Shown: positions 35,033 to 42,682 of the stretch, piece by piece
Position numbering within the stretch: the first letter of the stretch is position 1
How the letters are laid out: every line of letters begins with the position of its first letter
From: Rhodovastum atsumiense
GTDB lineage: Bacteria > Pseudomonadota > Alphaproteobacteria > Acetobacterales > Acetobacteraceae
Length of the DNA stretch: 64,000 bases
Reading direction: 5' to 3'
Assembly: GCF_937425535.1 (NCBI RefSeq)
Contig: NZ_OW485601.1
Coordinates: 3,331,501-3,395,500 of the forward strand
Position numbers and translations under genes: made by a program
Notes under the pieces: model-generated
What the model was told of the DNA's origin: nothing
Seen by the model: the letters and a program-made list of their open reading frames with translations, nothing else
Databases searched by the model: none

Positions 35033-35814
35033 GCGGGCCCGGCCTGTGGCTGGCACGGGCTATGGTGCTTCCGGCCTTGCTGCTGCCGGCCACGCCGTTG
35101 CCGGCCGTGCCCGCCGATCCGGCCTCCGCCGCGTCCACCGCCTGCCCCGTTCCGGACGAAATCGGGCTCTCTGGCATCGTCCTGCCGGCGGCGCGTGCGG
35201 CGGTACGGCGGGACCATCGGCTGGTGGTCCTTGCGCTTGGCGACGGTTCGACGCTGGGCAAGGCCGCGCAGGGCCCCGAGTACAGCTATCCGGCCCGGTT
35301 GCAGGCGCGGCTGCGGCAGGCCCTGCCCGGGGTGGACGTCAGCGTGGTGACGCGTGCGGCGCCGCACCGGACGGCGGCGGCGGTGGTGCGGAGCCTGGAT
35401 GCCGACCTCGCCGGCACCGGGGCGCGGCTGGTGATCTGGAATGCCGGCACGGTGGAGGCCGGTCTCGGCACCGATCCGCTGGACCTCGCCGATGACATCA
35501 GCGCCGGGATCGCCCTCATCCGGGCCACCGGCGCCGACCTGATCCTGGTCGATCCGCAATTCGCCCCGAGCATCTCCCGCATCGTCGACCTGGCCCCCTA
35601 TCGCGAGGCGGTGCGTCGCAGCGGCGCATCGAATGACGTGCCGGTGCTGGACCGCTACGAATTGATGCGGTCCTGGAGCAATTCCGGCCTGCTCGACCTG
35701 GATGTCACGGAGCCCGGGCGGCGGGTGCAGGTGGCGCGGCAGGTGTTCGATTGCCTTGCCGCGGCCCTGGCCGAGGCGATCCTGCCGGCGTTGACCCACG
35801 AGGACACGCCGTAG
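35029..35814 (+). CDS. SGNH-hydrolase-like periplasmic partner of OpgC
   Basis: About 261 residues with a signal peptide (VLPALLLPATPLPAVPA). The SGNH fold is suggested by LVVLALGDGSTLGKAAQGPEYSYPARLQARLRQALPG at block I, IWNAGTVEAGLG for block III, and DLILVDPQFAPSI. Block I reads GDGST rather than GDSx, and the usual C-terminal DxxHP is replaced by LDLDVTEPGRR without His. A normal triad is therefore not visible, and it may be a divergent enzyme or a binding protein. It is translationally coupled to opgC by a 4-nt overlap, which suggests acyl-group transfer or removal on the same glycan. Confidence 0.7.
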   Translation: MSGPGLWLARAMVLPALLLPATPLPAVPADPASAASTACPVPDEIGLSGIVLPAARAAVRRDHRLVVLALGDGSTLGKAAQGPEYSYPARLQARLRQALPGVDVSVVTRAAPHRTAAAVVRSLDADLAGTGARLVIWNAGTVEAGLGTDPLDLADDISAGIALIRATGADLILVDPQFAPSISRIVDLAPYREAVRRSGASNDVPVLDRYELMRSWSNSGLLDLDVTEPGRRVQVARQVFDCLAAALAEAILPALTHEDTP

Positions 35815-35916
35815 CCGGTGCATGCCTTCCTGCCGGTTTCATGGCAGGATCCCAAGCCCGGGATGACCACGCCGCGCCGGGGCGGAATGGGCTGTCTTTG
35901 ATGGAGGGCAGGTGAA

Positions 35917-36147
35917 ATGGGAAACTTCATCCTGGTATTTCAGTACGACGAGAATTCGCCAAAGCGCAGGAATGAACAGAAGCCATATCGCATCAATATA
36001 GACAGTATCGTATCTTACGAAAACACAGGCGAGTCTCGTTCGATCATAACCCTGGCGAATCAGGGCATTATCGATGCTGGCCATCATGTAAAGGATATTG
36101 ATGAACTGATCCGTCGGGCCGGTGGGAAGATTGCCACCCTCGATTGA
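35917..36147 (+). CDS. Small orphan protein, AT-richer than its surroundings
   Basis: I do not recognise a family. A 76-residue soluble, charged protein: MGNFILVFQYDENSPKRRNE, a strand-forming IDSIVSYENTGESRSIITLA and a helical VKDIDELIRRAGGKIATLD. An AGGTG motif lies a few bases before the ATG, next to GGAGGG. Base composition is near 46 percent G+C by eye, against roughly two-thirds around it, which suggests recent acquisition. A strong hairpin follows at 36206-36233. Confidence 0.6.
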   Translation: MGNFILVFQYDENSPKRRNEQKPYRINIDSIVSYENTGESRSIITLANQGIIDAGHHVKDIDELIRRAGGKIATLD

Positions 36148-36205
36148 AGACCTGCGCGGATGGCGCCGCGCTGATCCGCCCTGCGGTTGCGCTCGAGGCG
36201 TGCTC

Positions 36206-36233
36206 CGGCGACCGGCTGATGCGCCGGTCGCCG
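36206..36233. terminator. Bidirectional hairpin between convergent small genes
   Basis: Perfect 11-bp stem CGGCGACCGGC / GCCGGTCGCCG with a 6-nt loop, midway between genes converging at 36147 and 36243. There is no clear T-run on either side, as is common in GC-rich genomes. Confidence 0.5.
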
Positions 36234-36242
36234 CGCGCGGCT

Positions 36243-36473
36243 TCAGCCGAGCCCGGCCGGGTGGGGGGCACCGTTGCCGCGGCGGCGCGGCGGCTCCCCG
36301 GGGCGGAACGTGGTCGGCAGTTCGTCCACCTTGCGCAGGACGTTGACGATGGCGTCCCGGCACAACAGCAATTGCCAGCGGGTCTTGCCCGGCAGGGCGA
36401 CGTCGTTCGAGGTCCGGTCGATGCAGGCCAGGGCGCGTTCCAGTTCAGTGCTCAGTTGCAATGGGCTGGGCAT
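36243..36473 (-). CDS. Small hypothetical protein
   Basis: No recognised family. A 76-residue protein, MPSPLQLSTELERALACIDR..., mostly helical in the first 55 residues, with a Pro/Arg/Gly-rich tail. GGAGG lies 5 nt before the ATG at 36473, which decides the start; the frame is open to 36536. It follows the iron-locus genes on the same strand after a 136-bp gap, so it may be its own unit. Confidence 0.5.
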   Translation of the reverse strand: MPSPLQLSTELERALACIDRTSNDVALPGKTRWQLLLCRDAIVNVLRKVDELPTTFRPGEPPRRRGNGAPHPAGLG

Positions 36474-36609
36474 GGGAGCCTCCGGAAACGAGCGCCGGCG
36501 ATTACCGGAAGTCGATGTTTTCGCTGTTATAAGCACGTGAACGCGGAGGTTTTCTGGCGGGACAGGCGTTAATAGTGCGCTTGCTCACATGGTTTTTCAT
36601 GCGCCACGG

Positions 36610-36888
36610 TCAGCGGCGGCCGGCGGCACCGGGCAGATAAAGCGTGTGGTGCCAGTAGGCCGTCCCGAGCAGCGCCACCCCGGCGGCAAGATGTGCCACG
36701 CGGGCGGCGTGGCGGTAATTCCGCCCCCCATGATCCATGAGATAGCCGGTCAGCACCAGCGCCCCCATGGAAACCACCATGGCATTCTTGGCGTCGTTGC
36801 GGTGGCGGCGCAGGCGTTCGAGACTGGTATCCACCTCCCGCTCCGCGGCAGCCGGGACGGCGGGGAGCGTGGTCTGCGTCGTGCTCAT
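36610..36888 (-). CDS. Small membrane protein at the end of the iron/P1B-6 ATPase operon
   Basis: A 92-residue protein with a helical cytoplasmic start (EREVDTSLERLRRHRNDAKNA) and two hydrophobic helices (AMVVSMGALVLTGYLMD and RVAHLAAGVALLGTAYW) separated by a His-rich turn (HGGRNYRHAARVAH). No family recognised. The start overlaps the ATPase stop by 4 nt (ATGA), so it is translationally coupled to it and likely works with it in the membrane. Confidence 0.65.
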   Translation of the reverse strand: MSTTQTTLPAVPAAAEREVDTSLERLRRHRNDAKNAMVVSMGALVLTGYLMDHGGRNYRHAARVAHLAAGVALLGTAYWHHTLYLPGAAGRR

Positions 36889-39008
36889 GCGATCGGTTCC
36901 TTGGTGATCCTGGGAAGAGTGCCGGGGGCGCGCTGCCCGTCGCCGGCCATCGCATCGGCGAGCAGGGCGATGGTGGTGCCGTTGTGCAGCAGCGAGGACA
37001 GCACCGGCGGCAGCACGCCGAGCGACGCCCCCCCCATGATCGCGGTGTTCACCCCGACCGCGGCGGCGAAGTTGCGGCGGATCGTCGCCATGGTGGCGCG
37101 GGCGACGCCCATCGCCTCGACCAGCGCTTCCAGCCGGTCTTCCAGCAGCACCATGTCGGCGGTGGCGCGGGCGATGTCGCTCGCGCGTGGCATGGCGATG
37201 CCGAGATGCGCCGTCATCAGCGCTGGGCCGTCGTTCACGCCATCCCCGACATAGGCCACCTTGTGGCCATGCTGCTTCAACTCCTGCAGCACCGCGGCCT
37301 TCTGCTCCGGGTCGGCCTCGCAGATGATCTCGTCCAGGCCGAGCCCGTCGGCGATGTGATGCGCGCTCTCGCGCCGGTCGCCGGTGACCATCACCAGCCG
37401 CCGCACCCCGAGCCGGCGCAGCGCCGCCAGCGTCTCCGCCGCCTCGGCGCGGCGGCGGTCGCGCAGGGCGATGACGCCAAGCGGCCGGCCATCGAGCGCG
37501 ACATGCAGCACCGTCTTGCCCTCGGCCTCGTAGCCGTCGAGCAACGGGGTGTACTGGGCGAAGGCCACGCGCTCGTGGTCGACCAGGTAATGGCGGCTGC
37601 CGATATGCAGCGTGCCGGCCTCGACCCGCGTGGTCAGGCCATGGCCGATGACGAAATCGACCTCTTCGTGGCCGATGTGGTGCATGCCCTCGGCGCGGGC
37701 GAGCCCGACCACGGCGGCGGCGACGGGATGGGTGGAATGCTCGGCGACCGAGGCGATGGTGGCGAGGAAGCGCTCGCGCGGCCAGGACTCCGGGTCGAAC
37801 ACCAGCACGTCGGTCACCACCAGCCGCCCATGCGTCAGCGTGCCGGTCTTGTCGAACACCACGGTGTCGATGCCGGCCAGCGCCTCCAGCGCCGGGCCGC
37901 CCTTCAGCAGGATGCCGCGCCGGGCGCTTTGGTACAGCGCCGACTTCACCGCGACCGCCGCGCCCAGCTTGAGCGCACAGGAATAATCGACCAGGAACAT
38001 CGAGGCGAGCCGTCGCGTATCCCGCGTCAGCGCGAACACCAGCGCCCCGGAGCCGAGGCTGATCCAGACGCGTCGGTCGGCCAGGTCCTCGGCCACGCGC
38101 TGGATGTCGCCGCGCCTGTTCAGCGCTTCCTGGATGAAGCGGCTGATGCGCGCGGTGGTGGTGGCCTCGCCGACCCGCTCGGCGAGGATGACCAGCCGGC
38201 CTTCCTCGACCACCGTGCCCGACAGCACCGGGTCGTCGGCCTCCTTCGGAATGGGCAGGCTCTCGCCGGTGACCGAGGACTGGTTGACGGTGGCGCCGCC
38301 GGCCAGCACGCGCCCGTCCACCGGGATCATCTCGCCGGCCTGGACATGCACGCGGTCGCCTTCGACCAGCAGGGCGAAAGCGAGCGTTATCACCTCGCCG
38401 TCGCGCTCGACCATCGCGGTGTCCGGGTTGGGGCGCAACAGGCGGCGGATCAGCGCATCGGAGCGGCGCCGGGTCGAGGCCTCGATGTATTCAGACAGTT
38501 CCAGCAGGAACTGGGTGGCGCAGGCGGTGAAATAATCCTGCCGCGCCGCGGCAAGGCCGATCGACAGCGCGTCCAGCACTTCCACCTTCACGCCGCGCCG
38601 GGCCAGCACGCGCGCCCCCCGCGCCAGGGTCGGGGCGATGCTGGCCAGCGTCAGCGCCAGTCGCAGCGGCGGCGGCAGCAGCAGCGAGGCCAGCGCGGCG
38701 GCGCCGGTGAAGACCAGCGGGCCGGGCGAGGCCTCCGCCGCCTCGGTGCCGTCCGGTGGCGGCAGGTCGGCGGCGCGCAGCCCCGCCAGGGTCCGCAGCA
38801 CCCGCTCCCGCGTGCCACGCCGTCCGTCATGCTCGACCACGACGCAGCCGGCGCGCGCATTGACGCGCACGCCGTCGACGCCGGGGACGGCCTCGATCCG
38901 CGACGCCAGCGCCCCGGCCTCGACCCGGGCGAGGTCGAGGCCGCCGGGGCGCAGACGCAGCCGCAGCGGGGTTTCATGGAGGATGCGGCATGGCACGGGG
39001 TGGGTCAT
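36885..39008 (-). CDS. P1B-6-type metal ATPase (FezB-like, SCA motif)
   Basis: A 707-residue heavy-metal P-type ATPase. An N-terminal HMA2-like fold (residues 7-80, no CxxC) precedes the membrane domain. Catalytic landmarks are complete: TGES at 247-250, phosphorylated D386 in DKTGT, HP at 427-428, TGD at 542-544 and GDGVND at 588-593. The ion-site helix has S343-C344-A345 (DYSCALKL) in place of CPC, the mark of subgroup P1B-6. P1B-6 ATPases are the FezB proteins that load iron into ferrosomes; no soluble CxxC is present, as expected. It is coupled by 4-nt overlaps to the genes on both sides, and feoAB lies upstream in the same direction. Confidence 0.9.
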   Translation of the reverse strand: MTHPVPCRILHETPLRLRLRPGGLDLARVEAGALASRIEAVPGVDGVRVNARAGCVVVEHDGRRGTRERVLRTLAGLRAADLPPPDGTEAAEASPGPLVFTGAAALASLLLPPPLRLALTLASIAPTLARGARVLARRGVKVEVLDALSIGLAAARQDYFTACATQFLLELSEYIEASTRRRSDALIRRLLRPNPDTAMVERDGEVITLAFALLVEGDRVHVQAGEMIPVDGRVLAGGATVNQSSVTGESLPIPKEADDPVLSGTVVEEGRLVILAERVGEATTTARISRFIQEALNRRGDIQRVAEDLADRRVWISLGSGALVFALTRDTRRLASMFLVDYSCALKLGAAVAVKSALYQSARRGILLKGGPALEALAGIDTVVFDKTGTLTHGRLVVTDVLVFDPESWPRERFLATIASVAEHSTHPVAAAVVGLARAEGMHHIGHEEVDFVIGHGLTTRVEAGTLHIGSRHYLVDHERVAFAQYTPLLDGYEAEGKTVLHVALDGRPLGVIALRDRRRAEAAETLAALRRLGVRRLVMVTGDRRESAHHIADGLGLDEIICEADPEQKAAVLQELKQHGHKVAYVGDGVNDGPALMTAHLGIAMPRASDIARATADMVLLEDRLEALVEAMGVARATMATIRRNFAAAVGVNTAIMGGASLGVLPPVLSSLLHNGTTIALLADAMAGDGQRAPGTLPRITKEPIA

Positions 39009-39520
39009 CGCTGCGGCGGCGTGCCGTCGGTGGGGGGCATGCCGGCCGTCTGGCGCAGCTCCGCCTCCGCGTCGCGGAAACGCTCCTTCACCTCCTCGAG
39101 CCCGCCCTGCACGCCGGCCCAGGCCGAGACCAGGCTGCGGATCAGGGTGCGCTGCACCGCCTCGTTGCTCAGCAACGCAGCCGCGGCGGCACCGACCAGC
39201 ATGCCGGTGAGCAGGTCATGGTGCTGGCCATGGTGCCAGGGAGTGGCGGGGCCACCGGCCCGGCTGGGATCGACGGCCGGCGCGGGGCCGTAGCCCGGCG
39301 GCGGATACCAGCCCGGGGCGGTGCCAGGATGCCAGTGGGGGTAACCGGCGGGATGGCCATGCGGCGCATGCCACTGGCCGGGGGGCGGGCCATACCAGCC
39401 ATAGGGCGGGGGCGGCGGCGGGTAGGCGCCGCCGGGCCAAGGCTGTCCCTGCGCCTCGTCGGGTCCTGGTGCGGTGGCCTGCGGATGTGGATCGGTCACG
39501 GTGATGGGTCTCCTCGGCAC
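39005..39520 (-). CDS. Pro/His/Gly/Tyr-rich membrane protein next to the P1B-6 ATPase
   Basis: A 171-residue protein in two parts. Residues about 10-95 are low-complexity and rich in Pro, Gly, His and Tyr/Trp (WPGGAYPPPPPPYGWYGPPP; many HG/HW pairs). A membrane helix with small residues (LLTGMLVGAAAAALLSN) and an amphipathic, charged helix (GGLEEVKERFRDAEAEL) follow, YtxH-like in layout. The start codon needs care (ATG 39520). It overlaps the ATPase by 4 nt. A His-rich tail next to a glycine-zipper helix would suit a protein that lines an iron-loaded membrane; this is an inference. Confidence 0.7.
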   Translation of the reverse strand: MPRRPITVTDPHPQATAPGPDEAQGQPWPGGAYPPPPPPYGWYGPPPGQWHAPHGHPAGYPHWHPGTAPGWYPPPGYGPAPAVDPSRAGGPATPWHHGQHHDLLTGMLVGAAAAALLSNEAVQRTLIRSLVSAWAGVQGGLEEVKERFRDAEAELRQTAGMPPTDGTPPQR

Positions 39521-39537
39521 GTCACGTCAGGGGAAGG

Positions 39538-39687
39538 CAAGGGCTCCGCCCTTGACCCGGCAGGGGTCAGGGGACCCCTGCACCCCAATTCGCGCTGCGC
39601 GGCACAGAATGGGATCCAAGGGCCTGTGGCCCTTGGTGGAGGTCCAGGAGGCAAAGCCTCCTGGCAGGGTCCGGGGCAGCGCCCCGG
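39538..39687 (+). repeat. Dispersed hairpin repeat, copy B (five consecutive hairpins)
   Basis: Fills most of the 168-bp gap between two iron-locus genes. Hairpins lie at 39538-39554 (CAAGGGC / GCCCTTG), 39560-39581 (GCAGGGGTC / GACCCCTGC), 39616-39636 (CCAAGGGCC / GGCCCTTGG), 39644-39664 (CCAGGAGGC / GCCTCCTGG) and 39671-39687 (CCGGGGC / GCCCCGG). The first two, and their flanks, match copy A at 9791-9834 with pairing-preserving changes. It may act as a structured mRNA spacer or partial terminator. Confidence 0.88.
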
Positions 39688-39688
39688 A

Positions 39689-39919
39689 TCAGCCCTGGCT
39701 GGCGGTGCCGTCGTCCCGCGCCGGCGCCGCCGGGCGCGACTGCAGCAGCATCACCGCCGCCGCCCCGATCGCGGCCCCCACCCAGAAGCCGCGGCCGCCG
39801 AGGGCGGGCAACTGGGACAGCAGGGCGTGGTAGGGCGAAGCCGGATGAGGGGCGTCGTAATGCGGCCCGTATCCCGGCGTGCCGGGGGGATACGGATAGG
39901 GGTAGGGGGGATGCGACAT
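39689..39919 (-). CDS. Small Pro/Tyr-rich membrane protein, related in layout to the 171-residue neighbour
   Basis: A 76-residue protein: MSHPPYPYPYPPGTPGYGPHY is a Pro/Tyr/Gly tail, followed by a helix FWVGAAIGAAAVMLLQS with small residues and a short charged end. The architecture is a shortened version of the 39005-39520 product. AGGAGG lies 5 nt before the ATG at 39919, which sets the start inside a longer open frame. It is the gene after the HMA2 protein in the same operon. Confidence 0.7.
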   Translation of the reverse strand: MSHPPYPYPYPPGTPGYGPHYDAPHPASPYHALLSQLPALGGRGFWVGAAIGAAAVMLLQSRPAAPARDDGTASQG

Positions 39920-39948
39920 GTTGCCTCCTTGATTCGATGTGCCGGCGC

Positions 39949-40284
39949 TCAGATGGCTGTGCCGGGTTCCGCCGCCTGCAGGCGGTCGAGCAGCCCGGCG
40001 GCCTCGCCGGCTGCGAGGGTGAGCAGGCGTTCCCAGGTGGCCGGTGCCAGCACGGCCGGGTCGTAGGCGACGACCAGGCTGCGGGCGGGCAGGTTGAGGT
40101 CGATGCCGGCGATGCCGCGGATGCGCCCGAGCAGGGGGCGCAGCCGTTCGGTGCGTCCGCCCATGGCGCGGCTCAGCGGCAGCGGGTCGAAGCGCAGCCG
40201 GATGCGGCCGGGGATGTGGTGGGCGATGGTGATATACCGTCGTGCCGCCAGCAGGGCCGCGAGGTCTTCGGCCGGCAGGCTCAC
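39949..40284 (-). CDS. HMA2-domain protein of the iron locus
   Basis: About 111 residues. The core ITIAHHIPGRIRLRFDPLPLSRAMGG and IRGIAGIDLNLPARSLVVAYDP forms an HMA2-type ferredoxin-like fold without the metal-binding CxxC; the ATPase N-terminus carries a related sequence (RILHETPLRLRLRPGG, GVDGVRVNARAGCVVVEHD). Such stand-alone proteins occur beside P1B-6 ATPases. The GTG start at 40284 overlaps the stop of the Cys-rich gene (GTGA), which sets the start within a longer open frame. Confidence 0.78.
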   Translation of the reverse strand: MSLPAEDLAALLAARRYITIAHHIPGRIRLRFDPLPLSRAMGGRTERLRPLLGRIRGIAGIDLNLPARSLVVAYDPAVLAPATWERLLTLAAGEAAGLLDRLQAAEPGTAI

Positions 40285-40469
40285 GAACAGCACCCCGACT
40301 TGCCGCCCCCATCTCCGCCGCAGCCGGAGCAGCCGCAGCCGCGTTGGGCCGGCGGGCGTCCGGCCAGCCGGCGCAGCCGGTCGGTCACCGCGCGTGGCAG
40401 CAGCATCGACCAGAGGATCCAGCCGACTGCCGCGCTCACCAGCACCAGGACGACGAGTTCCTGCCACAT
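40281..40469 (-). CDS. FeoB-associated Cys-rich membrane protein
   Basis: A 62-residue protein: one membrane helix (ELVVLVLVSAAVGWILWSMLL), a basic linker and a Cys/Gly tail (RGCGCSGCGGDGGGKSGCCS) with six Cys. Small proteins of this form commonly follow feoB and are thought to help ferrous transport or to act as a sensor. It starts 4 nt after the feoB stop and overlaps the HMA2 gene, so it is part of the same operon. Confidence 0.82.
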   Translation of the reverse strand: MWQELVVLVLVSAAVGWILWSMLLPRAVTDRLRRLAGRPPAQRGCGCSGCGGDGGGKSGCCS

Positions 40470-40473
40470 CGGC

Positions 40474-42363
40474 TCAGCCCCCCAGCAGCGCGGTGGCGAC
40501 GCGGAAGGTGACGAAGGACGCCGCGTACGCCAGTGCCAGCAGGTAGGTGAACATCGCCAGCGGCCACAGCCAGGAATTGGTCTCGCGCCGCACCACCCCC
40601 AGCGTGGAGATGCATTGCGGGGCGAACACGAACCAGGCGAGCAGGGCGAGCGCGGTGGGCAGGCTCCAGTCGGCGGCGAGGGTGCTGGCCAGCGATGCTT
40701 CCAGGGCGTCGCCGGTCTCGCTGAGCGCGTAGACGGTGCCGAGCGCCGCCACCGCCACTTCCCGTGCCGCCATGCCGGGCACCAGGGCGATGGCGATCTG
40801 CCAGGTGAAGCCGATCGGGGCGAGCAGCGGTGCCAGTGCCTTGCCGATCTGCCCGGCGAAGCTGTAGTCGATGGCCGGGCCGGTGGCGCCGTCCGGTGGC
40901 ACCGGATAGGAGGCCAGGAACCACAGCAGCACCATGATGGCGAAGATGATCGTGCCGGCGCGCACCAGGAAGATCCGGGCGCGTTCAAGCAGGCCGAGCA
41001 GCACGTCGCGTGGGTTGGGCCAGCGATAGGCGGGCAGTTCCATCAGCAGCGGCTCGCGCGCGCCGCGCAGGGTGGTGCGCTTGAGCACGAAGGCCACCGC
41101 CAGCGCCGCCAGGATGCCGGCCGCGTACAGCGCGAACATCACCAGCCCCTGCAGGCCGACGAAGCCGCCCAGCACGGTTTCGGCGGGGATGAAGGCGGCG
41201 ATCAGCAGGGTGTAGACCGGCAGCCGCGCCGAGCAGGTCATCAGTGGCGCGATCATGATGGTGGCCAGCCGGTCGGCGCGGTTCTCGATGGTGCGCGCGG
41301 CCATGATGCCGGGGATGGCGCAGGCGAAGCTGGAGAGCAGCGGGATGAAGGCGCGGCCGTGCAACCCGACCCCGCCCATCAGCCGGTCCAGCAGGAAGGC
41401 GGCGCGCGCCATGTAGCCGGAGGCTTCCAGGATCTGGATGAACAGGAACAGGATCAGGATCTGCGGCAGGAAGATCACCACGCTGCCCACGCCCGCGATC
41501 ACGCCGTCCACGATCAGGCTTTTCAGCGGGCCGTCCGCCATGGCCGCGCCGACATGGGCCTGCAGCCCGCTCATGCCGGCGTCGATCAGGTCCATCGGCG
41601 CCGCCGCCCAGGCGAACACCGCCTGGAACACCAGGAACAGCACCGTCAGCAGCGCCAGCATGCCGGCCAGCGGGTGCAGCAGCACCCGGTCCACCCGCCG
41701 CGTCAGCTCCGGCGGGCGGCCCGGCTCGCGCAGGGCGTCTGCCAGGATGCGGTCGATTTCGCGGCGGAAGCCGCGCAGCTCGACCGGCCCGGGCTCGACC
41801 CAGTCGCAGCCGCCGGCCTGCTGGCGCAGCGCCGGCGCCAGCGTGTCGATCTGCGCCAGCAGGTCGGCGATGCCGTCGCGGCGGATTGCCACCGTCGGCA
41901 CCACCGGCACCCCGAGCGCGGCCGAGAGCGCCGCCGTGTCGATGCGGCAGCCACGCCGCTCTGCCATGTCCATCATGTTCAGCGCCACGATCAGCGGCCG
42001 GCCGAGCCGCTTCAGTTCCAGCGCGAGGCTGAGATTGAGCCGCAGATTGGTGGCATCGGCGACGAACACCACCACGTCGGGCGGGGCTTCATGGGTGAAG
42101 CGGCCGAGCACGACGTCGCGGGTGACCGCCTGGTCGGGGCTGTGGGCGGTGAGCGAATAGGTGCCGGGCAGGTCCACCACCTGCACGCGGCGGCCGCCGG
42201 GGCTGACCAGTTGCCCGACCTTCCGCTCCACGGTCACGCCGGGATAGTTCGCCACTTTCTGGCGGCTGCCGGTAAGGGCGTTGAACAGCGCGGTCTTGCC
42301 GCAATTGGGATTGCCGACGAGGGCAATGCGTGGCGCGCCGACCAGCGCGGTGGTGGCGGACAT
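40474..42363 (-). CDS. feoB: Ferrous iron transporter FeoB
   Basis: Inner-membrane Fe(II) transporter (629 residues) with an N-terminal G domain: G1 GNPNCGKT at 17-24, the VANYPGVTVERKVG switch I, G3 DLPGTYSL and G4 NMMD. The membrane core has two Gate repeats, with the Cys-containing FACAIPGIMAARTIENRADRL and LMTCSARLPVYTLLI blocks and the later VPGMAAREVAVAALGTVYAL. It is shorter than the 773-residue enterobacterial form, within the family range. FeoA is encoded 34 nt upstream; the Cys-rich protein follows directly. Confidence 0.96.
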   Translation of the reverse strand: MSATTALVGAPRIALVGNPNCGKTALFNALTGSRQKVANYPGVTVERKVGQLVSPGGRRVQVVDLPGTYSLTAHSPDQAVTRDVVLGRFTHEAPPDVVVFVADATNLRLNLSLALELKRLGRPLIVALNMMDMAERRGCRIDTAALSAALGVPVVPTVAIRRDGIADLLAQIDTLAPALRQQAGGCDWVEPGPVELRGFRREIDRILADALREPGRPPELTRRVDRVLLHPLAGMLALLTVLFLVFQAVFAWAAAPMDLIDAGMSGLQAHVGAAMADGPLKSLIVDGVIAGVGSVVIFLPQILILFLFIQILEASGYMARAAFLLDRLMGGVGLHGRAFIPLLSSFACAIPGIMAARTIENRADRLATIMIAPLMTCSARLPVYTLLIAAFIPAETVLGGFVGLQGLVMFALYAAGILAALAVAFVLKRTTLRGAREPLLMELPAYRWPNPRDVLLGLLERARIFLVRAGTIIFAIMVLLWFLASYPVPPDGATGPAIDYSFAGQIGKALAPLLAPIGFTWQIAIALVPGMAAREVAVAALGTVYALSETGDALEASLASTLAADWSLPTALALLAWFVFAPQCISTLGVVRRETNSWLWPLAMFTYLLALAYAASFVTFRVATALLGG

Positions 42364-42397
42364 GGCGGATCGATCCTGCTGAAAGGGGGCGGGGCGG

Positions 42398-42682
42398 TCA
42401 GGCGAGCGGGGCGATGCGCACCGCGCGGGCCTCGTTGCGGCGCAGCGCCAGCACGTGCTCGTCCACCCGCACGGCGATGGGGTCGTGGCCCGGGAAGCCT
42501 TCGTGCATCACCTCGAGCTGCGCGCCCTCCACCAGGCCCATCTCGATCAGCCGCCGCTCCAACTGGCCGGCGGCGAAGGGGGTGGCGACACCGGTCTCGT
42601 CGAGCGCGGTCACGCTGGCGCGCTGGCCCTTGCGCAGGTCGGCGAGGCTGGTGGGCACGCGGGGCGCGGGAGAGCTGGGCAT
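42398..42682 (-). CDS. feoA: FeoA, SH3-like partner of FeoB
   Basis: A 94-residue cytoplasmic protein with the FeoA SH3-like fold: SLADLRKGQRASVTALD, then LERRLIEMGLVEGAQLEVMHEGFPGHDPIAVRVDEHVLALRRNEARAVRI. It modulates FeoB. The ATG at 42682 gives the usual FeoA start after a short Pro/Ser leader; the frame is open for 86 more codons upstream, but those overlap the promoter region. First gene of the iron operon. Confidence 0.93.
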   Translation of the reverse strand: MPSSPAPRVPTSLADLRKGQRASVTALDETGVATPFAAGQLERRLIEMGLVEGAQLEVMHEGFPGHDPIAVRVDEHVLALRRNEARAVRIAPLA

